Part shown: one piece after another, positions 27,327-37,864 of the stretch
Numbering within the stretch: the first letter of the stretch is position 1
Layout of the letters: each line of letters begins with the position of its first letter
Assembly (NCBI RefSeq): GCF_001644665.1
Contig: NZ_CP011393.1
Span: 372,001-436,000, forward strand
Direction: 5' to 3'
Length of the DNA stretch: 64,000 bases
Source: Fervidobacterium pennivorans
Lineage (GTDB): Bacteria > Thermotogota > Thermotogae > Thermotogales > Fervidobacteriaceae
Program-made: the position numbers and the translations under genes
Notes under the pieces: model-generated
What the model saw: the letters and a program-made list of their open reading frames with translations, nothing else
Told to the model about the DNA's origin: nothing
Databases searched by the model: none

Positions 27327-27926
27327 TTATTTGACCATTTTGACAAGTTCTTCAAGGTTTGTTGAATCTTCGGGATACGCTGCAAATTTTACCGTTGCAT
27401 CGATGTTGTGCAAAGCTAGTGCGTTTTCTATTCGCTCCTTGACCCTCAGTGCATTTTCTTTCGTGATTTCAGTTAACAGAACTATGAACTGGTCTTCCGC
27501 AGACCTTCCAACACTGTCGAGTGGAACTCTAACTAGTTCTTTGAGTAGTTTTCCAATGCTTAATAAGGCGTGTTCTTTTTCCATTTGTTCGAGTTTATCG
27601 AAATTGTTGATTGTAATCGTTACAAGTGCGTATCCAAAGTTTTCCTCAAATGCTTTTTGATGGTAGTAAGATATGAGTTTTAAAATATGTTCGTGAGAGT
27701 AAACCCTTGTGAGCGGGTCTATCATCCTACGTGTTCCAACATCTTTGATAAAATCATCAAAGACCTCGAACTGCTTTTTCATTATGGAGGAATACTCGCT
27801 TAAAAGCATCTCAAGCTCAGATTCGCGCATTTTAAGTCTGGAAACTTCGTCTTCCAGTTCTCGCATTCTTTGGATTAGCTCCTCTTTTGTTAATCTGTTG
27901 TAGTCCATGTTGCCCGTAGCTCCCAT
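27327..27926 (-). CDS. Coiled-coil protein with a degenerate GGDEF domain
   Basis: 199 residues from the ATG at 27926, preceded by AGGGGGG. Residues about 10-60 form a coiled coil (LTKEELIQRMRELEDEVSRL). A diguanylate cyclase fold follows (IDPLTRVYSHEHILKLI, ALVTITINNFDKLEQ, VKFAAYPEDS). The signature GGDEF is replaced by AEDQF at 143-147 and the upstream RxxD inhibitory site is gone, so neither synthesis nor product binding of c-di-GMP is expected. It lies between mreC and murA in a cell-shape and wall cluster, suggesting a structural or GTP-sensing role there (inference). Confidence 0.75.
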   Translation of the reverse strand: MGATGNMDYNRLTKEELIQRMRELEDEVSRLKMRESELEMLLSEYSSIMKKQFEVFDDFIKDVGTRRMIDPLTRVYSHEHILKLISYYHQKAFEENFGYALVTITINNFDKLEQMEKEHALLSIGKLLKELVRVPLDSVGRSAEDQFIVLLTEITKENALRVKERIENALALHNIDATVKFAAYPEDSTNLEELVKMVK

Positions 27927-27983
27927 AATTGTTCCCCCCCTGTCATGAGGATTCATCTAATTCAACCTGACTGGTATTGCGCT

Positions 27984-28616
27984 TTATTGCTCGTTTCTAT
28001 TGTCGTTCCCATAGCTTTCAAGTAAAATAACTCTTTCTGAAACTTTTGGGATGTTAATTTTGAAAATACCATTCTCGTAATATCCCAGGTGCATGCCGTA
28101 GTTTTTTAGAAGCTTTCCATACGGTAGGTATTCAGACATATAGACCTTAGCTTGAAGTTTTTCTAATGATATGTTTGGATCCGGGATAGTGATTCTATAG
28201 CCCTTGTAATAACCGGTAATGGTAAGATTGGTTGCTTCTAAAGTTACGGGAAATTCAGACTCCCACCATTTGGAAACATATCCAACATTTCCTGTCTTTT
28301 CAACAAATCCAACGAGTTGACCTTTCTCGTTTAAAACTATACCTGTCTTATTTAAATTTCGCACATAGTAACCTTTCAAATCTTCACTCAGAACCAGTAA
28401 CTCATCCGGTTTTTCGTTGGCAAAAATCTTTATGTTCTGAATTGTTATGTTTTTTTCAAAATATTTTTCAATCAGCACCTTCGCATTGAAAAGTGGTGAT
28501 GCAACCACTGAAAAGAACGTATGGATAGTCTGTGAAATGCTATTGTTTGTAAACACGTCGAGAAAGAAGAAGGTTAATAAAATTATGAACATCAAAGATA
28601 TATAGTTAATCCTCAT
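27984..28616 (-). CDS. mreC: Divergent rod-shape protein MreC
   Basis: 210 residues, shorter than usual MreC (about 270-300). An N-terminal membrane segment (about 5-25) and a short helix precede a beta-rich periplasmic part. [20 protein letters not shown] matches the family GxV-x-LVGxV pattern, and [11 protein letters not shown] the next strand. The coiled-coil portion is reduced. The start overlaps the mreB stop by 4 bp (ATGA), the classic mreB-mreC coupling, which carries much of the assignment. MreD is not adjacent. Confidence 0.75.
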   Translation of the reverse strand: MRINYISLMFIILLTFFFLDVFTNNSISQTIHTFFSVVASPLFNAKVLIEKYFEKNITIQNIKIFANEKPDELLVLSEDLKGYYVRNLNKTGIVLNEKGQLVGFVEKTGNVGYVSKWWESEFPVTLEATNLTITGYYKGYRITIPDPNISLEKLQAKVYMSEYLPYGKLLKNYGMHLGYYENGIFKINIPKVSERVILLESYGNDNRNEQ

Positions 28617-29626
28617 TCTACACTCTTTAACCTCGCCAGTATGTCGATTTTATCAAGGACCAAGCCTGCACCTTTAGCCACACAACTAAGTGGCTCGTCC
28701 GCTTGATAAACCTTTATACCTGTTTCTTTTGACAACAACTCAGCAATTCCCCTTAGTAATGAACCACCACCTGTAATAACTATTCCACGCTCAGTGATAT
28801 CTGCAACAAGTTCCGGAGGTGTTTTTTCAAGTGTTACCTTAGCAGTTTCAACAATTTGCATAGCTGTTGGTCGAATCGCTTCTCTGATTTCACCACCGGT
28901 TAGTATCAATCTTTTTGGTAGACCGGAAGATAATTCTATTCCAACAACCTCGGTTTGGAGTTCATCGAATTCTTTGAGTGGGTAAACGTTTCCTATCTCT
29001 ATCTTAACTCGTTCCGCGGTTCTTACACCTATTGTAACCCTGTATATCTCTCTAACATATTGCATTATTGCTTCATCGAATTCGTCACCTGCTATTCTGG
29101 TGGATGTTGCGGTAACTATGGAACCGAGTGAAATAACGGCAGCTTCCGTTGTTCCTCCACCGATATCTATTATCATGCTACCTTGGGGTTCCTCAACGGG
29201 AAGTCCCGTACCCAAAGCAGCAGCCATGGGTTCTTCAATCAAGAACACCTTTTTAGCACCTGCTTCTTTACCAGCGGTTAGCAACGCTCGGCTCTCAACC
29301 TCTGTCACACCGTAAGGAACCCCGATAACAATCCTTGGACGGAAAAACGAAAATTTTTCTTGTGCTTTGTTTATGAAATATGTAAGCATTGCAAGCGCAA
29401 CATCGTAATCGGCTATGACCCCGTCTTTCAAAGGTCTGATAGCCTGGATGTACGACGGCGTTTTGCCAAGCATCTTCTTGGCTTCAGCCCCGACCTTTAT
29501 TATTTCGTTTGTTTCAACGTTAATTGCAATAACCGACGGTTCGTTGATAACTATGCCTTTACCACGCACATAAACCAGCGTATTCGCCGTTCCGAGATCT
29601 ATTCCTAAATCAGACCTGCCAAACAT
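28613..29626 (-). CDS. mreB: Rod-shape-determining actin homologue MreB
   Basis: 337 residues from the ATG at 29626, which shares one base with the alaS stop (TGATG). [14 protein letters not shown] (phosphate 1), [15 protein letters not shown] (phosphate 2) and [20 protein letters not shown] (adenosine motif) are intact. It polymerises on the inner membrane face and directs lateral wall synthesis with MreC and RodA/PBP2. This cluster also supplies MurA and UppS. Confidence 0.97.
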   Translation of the reverse strand: MFGRSDLGIDLGTANTLVYVRGKGIVINEPSVIAINVETNEIIKVGAEAKKMLGKTPSYIQAIRPLKDGVIADYDVALAMLTYFINKAQEKFSFFRPRIVIGVPYGVTEVESRALLTAGKEAGAKKVFLIEEPMAAALGTGLPVEEPQGSMIIDIGGGTTEAAVISLGSIVTATSTRIAGDEFDEAIMQYVREIYRVTIGVRTAERVKIEIGNVYPLKEFDELQTEVVGIELSSGLPKRLILTGGEIREAIRPTAMQIVETAKVTLEKTPPELVADITERGIVITGGGSLLRGIAELLSKETGIKVYQADEPLSCVAKGAGLVLDKIDILARLKSVE

Positions 29627-32229
29627 CACTGCACTTCCTTTCTTATTATCTTTTCAAATATTTCCAATGCTTCTGGTATACTTTGTGGTAACTTTCCACC
29701 AGCTTGAGCAAATGTTGGGCTTCCGCCCCCACCACCACCAAGGATTTTCGCCACAACCTTGGCAATATTTCCTGCGTGGTATTCGTTGGTCAACTCTTTT
29801 GGCACTTTCACTGTGAAGACCACCTTTTCGCCGATTTTAGAGACAAGTAAGACAACCCCCTTAATCCTTTCAGAAACCTCATCTGTCAGTTCTTTGAGAA
29901 CTTCTGGGTCAATATCTTCAAACGCAGCGGATACGTAATTTACGTTATTCCAAGTTTTTACATTGCTTGCCACACTCTCTGGGTTGACAAGCTTTTTCTT
30001 GAGGGTTGCAAGTTCGCGTTCCAACATTTTCCTTTCCTCAATGAGTTTTTCAACTTTCACACTCAATTCGTTAACTGGAGCTTCCAGCTTATCTTTTAGG
30101 CTTTCTAATATCTCGTCTTGCCTACGCACATATGCAAGCGAATTAAAGCCCGTTATCGCTTCTATCCTTCTAACACCTGCGCTTACTGCACTCTCTGATA
30201 CTATTTTAAATAGCCCAATTTCTCCTGTATTCTTGACATGTGTTCCACCACAGAGCTCTTCACTGAAATCTGCCACTTTTACAACTCTTACGTAATCTCC
30301 GTATTTTTCTTCAAAGAGTGCCATGGCACCTTCTTTCACAGCTTCATCGTAAGTCTTTACTTCCGTAACAACTGGAATGGCACTAAGTATTACCTCGTTG
30401 ACCAGGTCTTCTATCGCTGTTATCTGCTCTTTCGTTAATGCTTGGTAGTGTGTAAAGTCAAACCTCAATCTTTCAGGTTCGACGAGCGAACCTGCTTGAC
30501 GTACGTGAGTTCCTAATACTTTTCTTAGCGCAGCGTGGAGTAAATGTGTGGCAGTGTGGTTTCTCATCGTCCATTTTCTGATAGGGTCAACTTTGGAGAA
30601 AACCTTCTGACCTATGCTAAGCTTTCCTGTTAATTTTCCTCTGTGGACGATAATACCTTCCACTGGGTTATAGACATATTCGACTTCGAATTTGCCACTT
30701 TCCCAAGTTATCGTTCCCTTATCCGATACCTGCCCGCCTTTTTCTGCATAGAACGGTGTGACATCCAAAACTAGCTCGCACTGGATTGGTTCTGAAGTCT
30801 CTACGTTATCTATAAATTCATTATCTTTTCTGATTTTCATAACAGTTCCTTCGGACTCCATTGTTTCGTAACCTACGAAAACGGTCTCTATGTCAAGTGT
30901 TTCGTAACCTGTCTTTTGTGCAAACTCGACCTCACCTTGTGCTTTTCTTGACCTTTCGCGTTGCTGCTGTAAGTATGCCTCAAAACCTTTTTCATCGAGT
31001 TCGTAGTTGTTTTCTTGCGCAATATCGCGCAGGATATCTATTGGGAAGCCGTATGTATCATACAGTTTGAATGCATCTTCCGCAGTTATTTTACCCTTTG
31101 TCTCGATAATCTTTTGAACAAGCTCAAGACCCCTTGAGAGGTTCGAAATGAATTTGAGTTCTTCCCCTTTGACTATGTTCTCAACAAAACTACGCTTTTC
31201 GACTATCTCAGGATATATATGACCCATTTTTTGAACAACACTTTCAACTATCTTGTAAAGGAACGGTTCTTTTGCACCAAGAAGAACCCCATGTCTCAAA
31301 GCCCTTCTGAGAACCCTTCTAAGAACATAGCCTCTTCCTTCGTTCGATGGAAGAACGCCATCGGCTATCATGAATGTGACCGCTCTAACATGGTCAGCGA
31401 TAACCCTTATGGAAACATCTTTTTTCGGGTCTTCTTTGTATTTGACGTTGAGAACATTTTGTATTCTTTCGATAATTGGTGCGAACAAGTCAGTATCGAA
31501 ATTCCAAAGCACTCCTTGCATCATCGCAGAGATTCTTTCAAGACCTGCGCCCGTGTCTATGTTTTTTCTTGGCAGTGGATGGAGATTACCCTCTTCGTCT
31601 TGGTAAAATTCTGTGAAAACAAGGTTCCAAATTTCAATAAACCTTCCATCGGTATTTGCCGGTGTTGGTATACCTCCATCTTTGACAGGCACTTCAAGAC
31701 CCGTATCGTAATGAATTTCAGAGCATGGTCCACATGGACCCGTAGGACCTGCGGGTCCCCAGAAGTTGTCCTCTTTCCCCATTCTAATTATTTTGTGTTC
31801 TGGAACCCCTATACTTTTCCAAATCTCGAAAGCTTCGTCATCGTATTCGTAAATTGTTACCCAAAGTTTTTCCTCTGGCATCTCAAGAACTTTCGTCACA
31901 AATTCCCATGCCCATTCAATCGCTTCTTTTTTGAAGTAATCACCAAAAGAAAAGTTACCAAGCATTTCAAAGAATGTATGGTGTCTGGGAGTCCTTCCCA
32001 CGTTTTCTATATCATTTGTTCGAACACATTTCTGGCAGGTTGTAACCCTTGTATAAACAGGGTCAACCTTTCCCCAGAAGATAGGTTTGAATGGAACCAT
32101 ACCAGCAACAGTGAACATGAGTTGTGGGTCATCCGGTATGAGCGATGCACTTGGTAACCGTTTGTGCCCTTTGCTCTCAAAAAATGAAAGAAACGCTTCG
32201 CGTATTTCGTCACTTGTCATGTATTTCAT
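29626..32229 (-). CDS. alaS: Alanyl-tRNA synthetase
   Basis: 867 residues from the ATG at 32229, 9 nt after GGAGGTG; a GTG at 32241 lies inside that site. The class II core opens with [19 protein letters not shown]. The editing domain has the [11 protein letters not shown] zinc/editing motif and [13 protein letters not shown]. The C-Ala domain ends with [15 protein letters not shown]. It charges tRNA-Ala and clears Ser/Gly mischarging. A promoter with a 17-bp spacer is visible at 32285-32313, inside the end of cdsA, and a 10-bp tandem repeat lies in the leader. Confidence 0.97.
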   Translation of the reverse strand: MKYMTSDEIREAFLSFFESKGHKRLPSASLIPDDPQLMFTVAGMVPFKPIFWGKVDPVYTRVTTCQKCVRTNDIENVGRTPRHHTFFEMLGNFSFGDYFKKEAIEWAWEFVTKVLEMPEEKLWVTIYEYDDEAFEIWKSIGVPEHKIIRMGKEDNFWGPAGPTGPCGPCSEIHYDTGLEVPVKDGGIPTPANTDGRFIEIWNLVFTEFYQDEEGNLHPLPRKNIDTGAGLERISAMMQGVLWNFDTDLFAPIIERIQNVLNVKYKEDPKKDVSIRVIADHVRAVTFMIADGVLPSNEGRGYVLRRVLRRALRHGVLLGAKEPFLYKIVESVVQKMGHIYPEIVEKRSFVENIVKGEELKFISNLSRGLELVQKIIETKGKITAEDAFKLYDTYGFPIDILRDIAQENNYELDEKGFEAYLQQQRERSRKAQGEVEFAQKTGYETLDIETVFVGYETMESEGTVMKIRKDNEFIDNVETSEPIQCELVLDVTPFYAEKGGQVSDKGTITWESGKFEVEYVYNPVEGIIVHRGKLTGKLSIGQKVFSKVDPIRKWTMRNHTATHLLHAALRKVLGTHVRQAGSLVEPERLRFDFTHYQALTKEQITAIEDLVNEVILSAIPVVTEVKTYDEAVKEGAMALFEEKYGDYVRVVKVADFSEELCGGTHVKNTGEIGLFKIVSESAVSAGVRRIEAITGFNSLAYVRRQDEILESLKDKLEAPVNELSVKVEKLIEERKMLERELATLKKKLVNPESVASNVKTWNNVNYVSAAFEDIDPEVLKELTDEVSERIKGVVLLVSKIGEKVVFTVKVPKELTNEYHAGNIAKVVAKILGGGGGGSPTFAQAGGKLPQSIPEALEIFEKIIRKEVQ

Positions 32230-32253
32230 TAATCTTCGCACCTCCGACTTAAA

Positions 32254-32273
32254 CGTTTTAGATCGTTTTAGAT
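32254..32273. repeat. Tandem 10-bp repeat in the alaS leader
   Basis: CGTTTTAGAT occurs twice in direct succession between the -10 box and the alaS ribosome site. Confidence 0.7.
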
Positions 32274-32284
32274 TTCTTTTCTCT

Positions 32285-32313
32285 ATTTTATCAATATAAC
32301 AGATTCAAAACAA
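32285..32313 (-). promoter_or_regulatory. Probable alaS promoter
   Basis: TTGTTT and TAAAAT on the minus strand, 17-bp spacer, overlapping the cdsA 3' end. Confidence 0.55.
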
Positions 32314-33154
32314 TGTAAATAACAGGTGTCATGAACAACAAGCCATCGATTCTATCGAGCATTCCGCCGTGTCCTGGCATGAGGTTGCCCATATGTTTAA
32401 CACCGTAATGTCTTTTTATGGATGATTCGAATATGTCGCCAAATGTATCGAAGATTCCGGTTACGAAGGTAAGTATGAGTGCCAACAAAAGGTCTATATG
32501 CATACGGGCTTTAAAAACATTGTTTGCAACAAATTGGTATATCAAGATATAAATGAATGTTCCAAATACCCCACCGTAAAACCCTTCCCAGCTTTTGTTC
32601 GGACTGTAATAGCTTCCGAATTTGTGTTTGCCCATAGTCATACCAAACGCAAAGGCAAAACTATCGTAAGACCAGGAAAGTGTTAGTGTGAGTAATGCGA
32701 TTGCTGCTCCGTGTTTGTCATACAACGGTATGAAAAACGAAAGCAAAAAGCTTATGTAAATTAGGGCTATAGAGTATGCAAAATATACCTCCGTTATTAT
32801 CTCTCTGTTCTTAACCCTGCTTAGTGCGAAGATTGCTCCAACCATAAAAACGGCAGCCAACAACTCCATCGGATTGTTGCGGAACACAATACCATAAAGA
32901 ACTGGGTAGGTTGTAACTAAAGCTGTGTAAATTATAGAAAGCCAAGGATCATGTTTCTTCAGTGTGGTAAAGAAAAATTCCCCAGAAGATATCATAACAA
33001 TGGTTGCAACAAGCCCAACCAAGCTTGGGTACGATACAAAACAAAATACGACAAATGGAGCAACTATGAACGCGCTTATAACCCTTTGTATAGTCTCTCT
33101 TTTCAACGAATTGCTCTTTTCCAAACTTTTATTAGTGTTATTTTGCTCCTGCAT
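32291..33154 (-). CDS. cdsA: Phosphatidate cytidylyltransferase
   Basis: 287 residues with about eight membrane segments after a hydrophilic 20-residue start. The C-terminal signature is present: [16 protein letters not shown], then [40 protein letters not shown]. It makes CDP-diacylglycerol from phosphatidic acid and CTP for phospholipid synthesis. It starts 1 bp after the uppS stop, the common frr-uppS-cdsA order. Confidence 0.96.
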   Translation of the reverse strand: MQEQNNTNKSLEKSNSLKRETIQRVISAFIVAPFVVFCFVSYPSLVGLVATIVMISSGEFFFTTLKKHDPWLSIIYTALVTTYPVLYGIVFRNNPMELLAAVFMVGAIFALSRVKNREIITEVYFAYSIALIYISFLLSFFIPLYDKHGAAIALLTLTLSWSYDSFAFAFGMTMGKHKFGSYYSPNKSWEGFYGGVFGTFIYILIYQFVANNVFKARMHIDLLLALILTFVTGIFDTFGDIFESSIKRHYGVKHMGNLMPGHGGMLDRIDGLLFMTPVIYIVLNLLY

Positions 33155-33155
33155 T

Positions 33156-33860
33156 TTAACCGTTTATCCCCCCGAAACGTCGCTCACGACGTCTGTAAGA
33201 TTCTATTGCTTTATCAAGCTCTTCTTCATTAAAATCTGGCCAAAGAAGTTCACTGAAATACAGTTCACTGTAAGCACCTTGCCATATCAAAAAATTGCTT
33301 AGTCTCATTTCACCTGAGGTTCTGATTATGAGATCAGGATCCGGAATATCCGGTGCGTACAGGTACTTTCTAAAGGTTTCATCGTCCAAATCTTGAGGAT
33401 TAGCACTCGATTCTAAGATTCTCTTCACCGCATCTATGATTTCCGCCCTACCACCATAATTTAAGGCGATTATAGCTTGTATTCTATCAAACTGCTTTGT
33501 TTTTTCCTCGTACTCGTAACACTTTTGTCTAACGGGTTCGGGAAGTTCGTGAACTCTTCCAATGAAACGTAATCTTACGTGCTCCTTTGCCATCCGTTCG
33601 TAGAATTCACCTATTTTTTCAACAAGCAAGCCTAATATAAAGTTGACCTCTTCAGGTGGGCGTTTCCAGTTCTCCGTTGAAAATGCATAGAACGTGGCGT
33701 ACTTTACGCCACGTTCAGCGCACCATCGGACAACGTCTTCTATTTTGTACGCACCAACGTAATGACCATATGTTCGCGGCCTTCCTTGACGCTTTGCCCA
33801 TCGACCGTTTCCATCCATTATGAATGCGATGTGCGTTAGCGGTAGTGCTTCTCTGGTCAT
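33156..33860 (-). CDS. uppS: Undecaprenyl diphosphate synthase
   Basis: 234 residues. IAFIMDGNGRWAKRQGRPR carries the catalytic Asp16. FYAFSTENWKRP, LNYGGRAEI, LIIRTSGEMRLSNFLIWQGAYSELYF and a basic C-terminus complete the cis-prenyltransferase pattern. It extends farnesyl diphosphate with IPP to the C55 carrier lipid for the wall. The ATG shares one base with the frr stop. Confidence 0.97.
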   Translation of the reverse strand: MTREALPLTHIAFIMDGNGRWAKRQGRPRTYGHYVGAYKIEDVVRWCAERGVKYATFYAFSTENWKRPPEEVNFILGLLVEKIGEFYERMAKEHVRLRFIGRVHELPEPVRQKCYEYEEKTKQFDRIQAIIALNYGGRAEIIDAVKRILESSANPQDLDDETFRKYLYAPDIPDPDLIIRTSGEMRLSNFLIWQGAYSELYFSELLWPDFNEEELDKAIESYRRRERRFGGING

Positions 33861-34414
33861 CAGAATTCCATTATCTCCTTTTCTTTCTTTTCGAATAGTT
33901 TATCCAGCTCGGCTATATATTTGTCCGTGAGGTTCTGTATTTCTTTTTCTAGTCTTTTTTCATCATCTTCAGATATCTTTCCTTCTTTTTTAGCATCTTT
34001 GACATCTTTCAACACATCTCTTCTGATATTCCTAACAGCTATCTTCCCTTCTTCTACAATTTCTTTAGCCTTCTTGACCCATTTTTGTCTTTGTTCTGTT
34101 GTTGGTGTTGGAAAATTAATTCTCACAACGGTTCCATCGTTCACAGGAGTAAGTCCCAAATCACTTGCAAGTATCGCCTTTTCTATCGCAGATAGTAGGT
34201 TCCTTTCCCAGGGTTTGACTATGAGTTGCCTTTCTTCCGTTGTTACTTGGGCAACTTGAAGAACAGGAGTCGTAACACCGTAGTAATCTACTTTAATTTC
34301 TTCAAGAACAGCGGGTGTTGCCCTTCCCGTTCTGAGGTGTTTAAGTTCTTCTGCAATTTTCTCGACAGATTTTTTCATCTTTTCTTCTGCCTGTTTCAGG
34401 AAGGAATTTACCAT
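33860..34414 (-). CDS. frr: Ribosome recycling factor
   Basis: 184 residues from the ATG at 34414, 6 nt after GGAGGTG; a longer frame to 34429 overlaps that site. [40 protein letters not shown] and the [15 protein letters not shown] helix are RRF hallmarks. It splits post-termination ribosomes with EF-G. First of frr-uppS-cdsA. Confidence 0.97.
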   Translation of the reverse strand: MVNSFLKQAEEKMKKSVEKIAEELKHLRTGRATPAVLEEIKVDYYGVTTPVLQVAQVTTEERQLIVKPWERNLLSAIEKAILASDLGLTPVNDGTVVRINFPTPTTEQRQKWVKKAKEIVEEGKIAVRNIRRDVLKDVKDAKKEGKISEDDEKRLEKEIQNLTDKYIAELDKLFEKKEKEIMEF

Positions 34415-34462
34415 CTCCCACACCTCCATCTTTCTATTTTTTAACCTTTAGATTTTCAAGCT

Positions 34463-35443
34463 TCAAACCTTATCAACATTGGTTACACATATTGCAGTTA
34501 TTCCCCTCATCTCAGACTCAGGGTATACTCCGTTGCCGGATTTGAACTTTATCGACACTGGACAACCTAAAACATTTTCGAGCTTTTCTGATATCTTTTC
34601 CCGATAATCTTTCAGCTTAATCGGTGAAATTATAACACAATCTGCGGACGATGGGAAGAAACCGCTTTTATTAACGGTTTGAACAACTATTTCCAACATC
34701 TCCAAGCTACTGCGCCCTTTGTTTTCGTCGTTTTCTGGAAAGATTGCTCCTATGTCTTTTTTTAAAGATACTCCAAGTAGGCTATCGATGAGCGCATGGC
34801 AAAGGACATCCGCATCGGAATGACCATGGAGTCCAAGTTGAGATTGTATGTCAACTCCACCAAGTATTAATTTCCTTCCCTGGACAAGTGGATGAGTATC
34901 CCATCCGAGACCTGTTAATGTATGGTAGTCGCAAAATTTCGAAAAACGTTTCAATTTTGGATGAACATGTGACCCTTCGTTAAAACTGAAACGTTCGTAC
35001 AAGTCAGGATCTATCGTATCGACTATTACTTTCTTGTACCTACTGGACTTGATGAACCTGTACAGAAGTAGTTCTTTCTGCTCTCCAGCCAGCGATACGA
35101 TATACAAATCATCAACCGAGAAATCAAACAATATCCTTTCAATAATGTAAATCATCTTTGCCCCTACGGGTATTATCTTCAATCCAAGTACACGGAACCA
35201 CTTTTGGTATCCGTGACGAAATTCCGCCTTGGTTGCATAGAGTAGAACCGCATCTACATTCTTCCCATCTTGAAGCACGATGCAATTTTTCTTTACAAAA
35301 GGCGGTATATCAGATTCAAAAGCCTTTTTCAAGTATTTCGGTGCATTTTTTCCGAAGAGTTCATCGTAAAACTCTTTCTTTTCTTCGTATATTAAACTTA
35401 CAACTTCGTCAATATTGTCTTTATTTACAACCGTTGTTTGCAA
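34463..35443 (-). CDS. ispF: Fusion of a GNAT-like domain with 2-C-methyl-D-erythritol 2,4-cyclodiphosphate synthase (IspF)
   Basis: 326 residues from a TTG six nt after AGAGGTGG; IspF alone is about 155. Residues 175-326 are IspF: GLGWDTHPL gives the zinc ligands D182 and H184, GLHGHSDADVLCHALIDSLLG gives H208, and DIGAIFPENDENK is conserved. The 3' active-site block is altered: the family TTTE is KSGN (301-304), and the GFTGRGEGI segment is YPESEMRGI. The N-terminal 170 residues look like a degenerate GNAT fold (VDAVLLYATKAEF, DDLYIVSLAGEQKE, VIVDTIDPDLYERFSF) without the acetyl-CoA loop. IspF closes the MEP ring for isoprenoids, and uppS downstream uses the product. N-terminal domain call is tentative. 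Confidence 0.78.
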   Translation of the reverse strand: MQTTVVNKDNIDEVVSLIYEEKKEFYDELFGKNAPKYLKKAFESDIPPFVKKNCIVLQDGKNVDAVLLYATKAEFRHGYQKWFRVLGLKIIPVGAKMIYIIERILFDFSVDDLYIVSLAGEQKELLLYRFIKSSRYKKVIVDTIDPDLYERFSFNEGSHVHPKLKRFSKFCDYHTLTGLGWDTHPLVQGRKLILGGVDIQSQLGLHGHSDADVLCHALIDSLLGVSLKKDIGAIFPENDENKGRSSLEMLEIVVQTVNKSGFFPSSADCVIISPIKLKDYREKISEKLENVLGCPVSIKFKSGNGVYPESEMRGITAICVTNVDKV

Positions 35444-35494
35444 AATACCACCTCTGTTTTTGGGCTTATTTGAGGATTAGTGTTAGTCCAAAGA

Positions 35495-36481
35495 TTACTT
35501 ACTAAATAAATAGACGATAATAAGCAAGGCACCTGTGATTAAGAGAGTGGTCATAAGCGAGATAAGGAGTTCCGTCCCTGTTGTAGATGGTATTTCAACT
35601 TTGATGGTTTTTGGATATTTTTCATGTGTTTGCTTTGGTTCATATTCACGTTGCTTTTTCTTCTTGGCAAAGTATGTTTCATCACTGAGAATTTTCAAAG
35701 CCGGGCTGACAAGTGACTTTGCCACTAATCCGTCCTTTAACTCAACTTTTATCAGATACAGGTTGCCACCTTTTACCCTAACAAGCTCTTTACTCAAAAG
35801 CGTTGCTTCTATGGAAAGTTTATCTTTGTCGAAATTTGGGAATTTCTCACGGATTTGTTTTTCGTATTTACCTGGGTTAAGAATTACGACTGGGATTTTG
35901 TCTCCAACATCAAACTGGACAATCGAAGAACCGTTGATAGGGTCAATAACGGGAAAGACCTCAGGTAAATCCGCCACATCAGGTCGTGTGTAAGCTCTTG
36001 TTACGTTTTCATCAGAAAAATCTTCCTGCATCGTAAGGAAAGTGTAAGCTGAGTATTCTTCCAAAAGCATTCCCTGGGCTTTCACTAAGACTTCCATCTT
36101 GGGGCTCCATTCTTCGAGCAAGTCACCGATGATAACTTTGAGCACTTCAATGTCGTTTTCTTTTATCGCGGTAGAAAATTCTATACCCAAAGGTATTTTT
36201 CCACGCCGATTCATCATGTTGTTGAGATATGCAAGAAATGCTATGGTAACGTCGTAAACACCTGACAATTCCTTTACTTTTTGTTTCGCTTTTTCAAGTT
36301 TCTCTTTAAATTCTCTAAGGTCTTCCTCCAAAGTAATGTCATCTATCAATTCAGAGTAACGGAAAGGAACCACCAGAAAGTCAAAATCTGGTGCCCCATT
36401 TGTCTTTCCGAAAAAATATCCTACTATTTCTTCCGCTGTTCCCTTACTGCGTGCCCTTACCTTTATGAAGTAAAGGTCCAC
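35495..36481 (-). CDS. Tail-anchored protein of unknown function
   Basis: 328 residues. There is no N-terminal signal. The body is soluble, with a charged helical stretch (LEEDLREFKEKLEKAKQKVKEL) and a VIDPINGSSIVQFDVGDKIPVVILNPG segment. A single hydrophobic segment ends the protein (about 304-326, ISLMTTLLITGALLIIVYLF), so it is probably anchored by its C-terminus with the body in the cytoplasm. I do not recognise the family. It lies between glgC and the ispF fusion on the same strand with short gaps, so it could be in either transcript. Confidence 0.65.
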   Translation of the reverse strand: MDLYFIKVRARSKGTAEEIVGYFFGKTNGAPDFDFLVVPFRYSELIDDITLEEDLREFKEKLEKAKQKVKELSGVYDVTIAFLAYLNNMMNRRGKIPLGIEFSTAIKENDIEVLKVIIGDLLEEWSPKMEVLVKAQGMLLEEYSAYTFLTMQEDFSDENVTRAYTRPDVADLPEVFPVIDPINGSSIVQFDVGDKIPVVILNPGKYEKQIREKFPNFDKDKLSIEATLLSKELVRVKGGNLYLIKVELKDGLVAKSLVSPALKILSDETYFAKKKKQREYEPKQTHEKYPKTIKVEIPSTTGTELLISLMTTLLITGALLIIVYLFSK

Positions 36482-36535
36482 CGTAATTCCTCCCTTTGAT
36501 TGCTACGGCTAAAATTGAGTTTTCGCATTGAGACA

Positions 36536-37783
36536 TCACAAGAAGTAACCGCCACTTTCTAGTCTGGTGCCCTTTGGAACAATTTTATCGTTGCCGACAA
36601 CTACGTTTTTGCCAAACTCACAATCTTCTTCCACCACTGTGTCCATTCCAATGACAGTGATATGCGAATTGTACACTTTCTTATCGTATTTGCTCTCAGC
36701 ATATTCACCCAATCCTATTTTGCAACCATTTTTGATAATTGTGTTTTCCGCAATAATTGCATCTTCAATTATCACATTATCACCAATTTCTACCTTTGTC
36801 ATTATCACACTGTTTCTAACTACGCTGTTTTCTCCAATAGTTACACCTTGTGAAATGATACTGTTCTCAACTAGCCCGTGTATTTCACACCCTTCGCTAA
36901 CGATAGAATTTCTTACCTCACCACTTGGAGAGATATACGCCGGTTGCATCTCTTCGGATCTTGTATATATCCTCCAATTCGGGTCATGAATATTGAATGG
37001 CGGAATGGGTCTGACAAGTTCTAGGTTTGTCTCCCAGTAAGACATAATTGTTCCCACGTCTTGCCAGTAACCTTCAAACGGGTATGCGTAAACCCTTTCT
37101 GTAGACAATATCTTTGGAATAACGTTCTTCCCAAAATCGTGCTCACTTGCCTCGTCTTTCGCATCTTCGATAAGCACCTGCTTTATGAAATCCCAGTTGA
37201 AGACATAAATACCAAGGGAAGCGAGATTAGATTTCGGTTGCTTTGGCTTTTCCTGGAAGTCAATAATCTTGTAGTCTATGTCAGTTACCATTATACCGAA
37301 CCTGTGTGCCTCTGATATGGGCACTTCCATACAAGCTATGGTTGCCAGTGCACCCTTTGACACATGGTAATAAACGAACTCGCTGTAATCCATCGAATAT
37401 ATGTGATCACCTGATAAAACCACAACATATTCAGGATTGTATTCATCAACAAATTCTATGTTCTGATAAACAGCATCCGCAGTACCTTTATACCAAACAC
37501 TCTCAGTTAGCGTAGAATAAGGCTGGAGTATAGTCACTCCCCCACCTTTTCTGTCCAGGTCCCAAGGTTTACCAATTCCAATATGTTTGTTGAGTAGATG
37601 GGGTCTGTACTGAGCAAGTACTCCCACTCTGTAAATACCGGAGTTAACGCAATTGCTCAGAGTAAAATCTATTATCCTGTACTTTCCTCCGAATTGCACT
37701 GCTGGCTTGGGAATCTTCTCAGTCAGCACTCCCAACCTCGTTCCCTGACCACCAGCAAGTATCAACGCAACTACATTTGTCAT
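36536..37783 (-). CDS. glgC: Glucose-1-phosphate adenylyltransferase, catalytic subunit
   Basis: 415 residues from the ATG at 37783 behind GGGGGTG; the frame to 37855 has no site. The nucleotide site [16 protein letters not shown] and [19 protein letters not shown] are intact, as are [10 protein letters not shown] and EKPKQPKS. The C-terminal left-handed beta helix shows hexapeptide repeats ([28 protein letters not shown]). It makes ADP-glucose for glycogen and is usually allosteric. It is paired with glgD, 81 bp upstream. With malEFG in the same window the organism appears to import maltodextrin and store glucan. Confidence 0.95.
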   Translation of the reverse strand: MTNVVALILAGGQGTRLGVLTEKIPKPAVQFGGKYRIIDFTLSNCVNSGIYRVGVLAQYRPHLLNKHIGIGKPWDLDRKGGGVTILQPYSTLTESVWYKGTADAVYQNIEFVDEYNPEYVVVLSGDHIYSMDYSEFVYYHVSKGALATIACMEVPISEAHRFGIMVTDIDYKIIDFQEKPKQPKSNLASLGIYVFNWDFIKQVLIEDAKDEASEHDFGKNVIPKILSTERVYAYPFEGYWQDVGTIMSYWETNLELVRPIPPFNIHDPNWRIYTRSEEMQPAYISPSGEVRNSIVSEGCEIHGLVENSIISQGVTIGENSVVRNSVIMTKVEIGDNVIIEDAIIAENTIIKNGCKIGLGEYAESKYDKKVYNSHITVIGMDTVVEEDCEFGKNVVVGNDKIVPKGTRLESGGYFL

Positions 37784-37864
37784 TATAAACACCCCCAAAT
37801 TAAACATGGAAAAGCAAAGAAACAACAGCCATGAAAAGTGCGAAAAATCGCTCAATCCGGAATG

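Noticed and set aside
31219-32157. 312-codon open frame on the plus strand
   Set aside because: It is fully antisense to alaS, has no ribosome site and its translation has no protein-like pattern; a shadow of alaS codon use.
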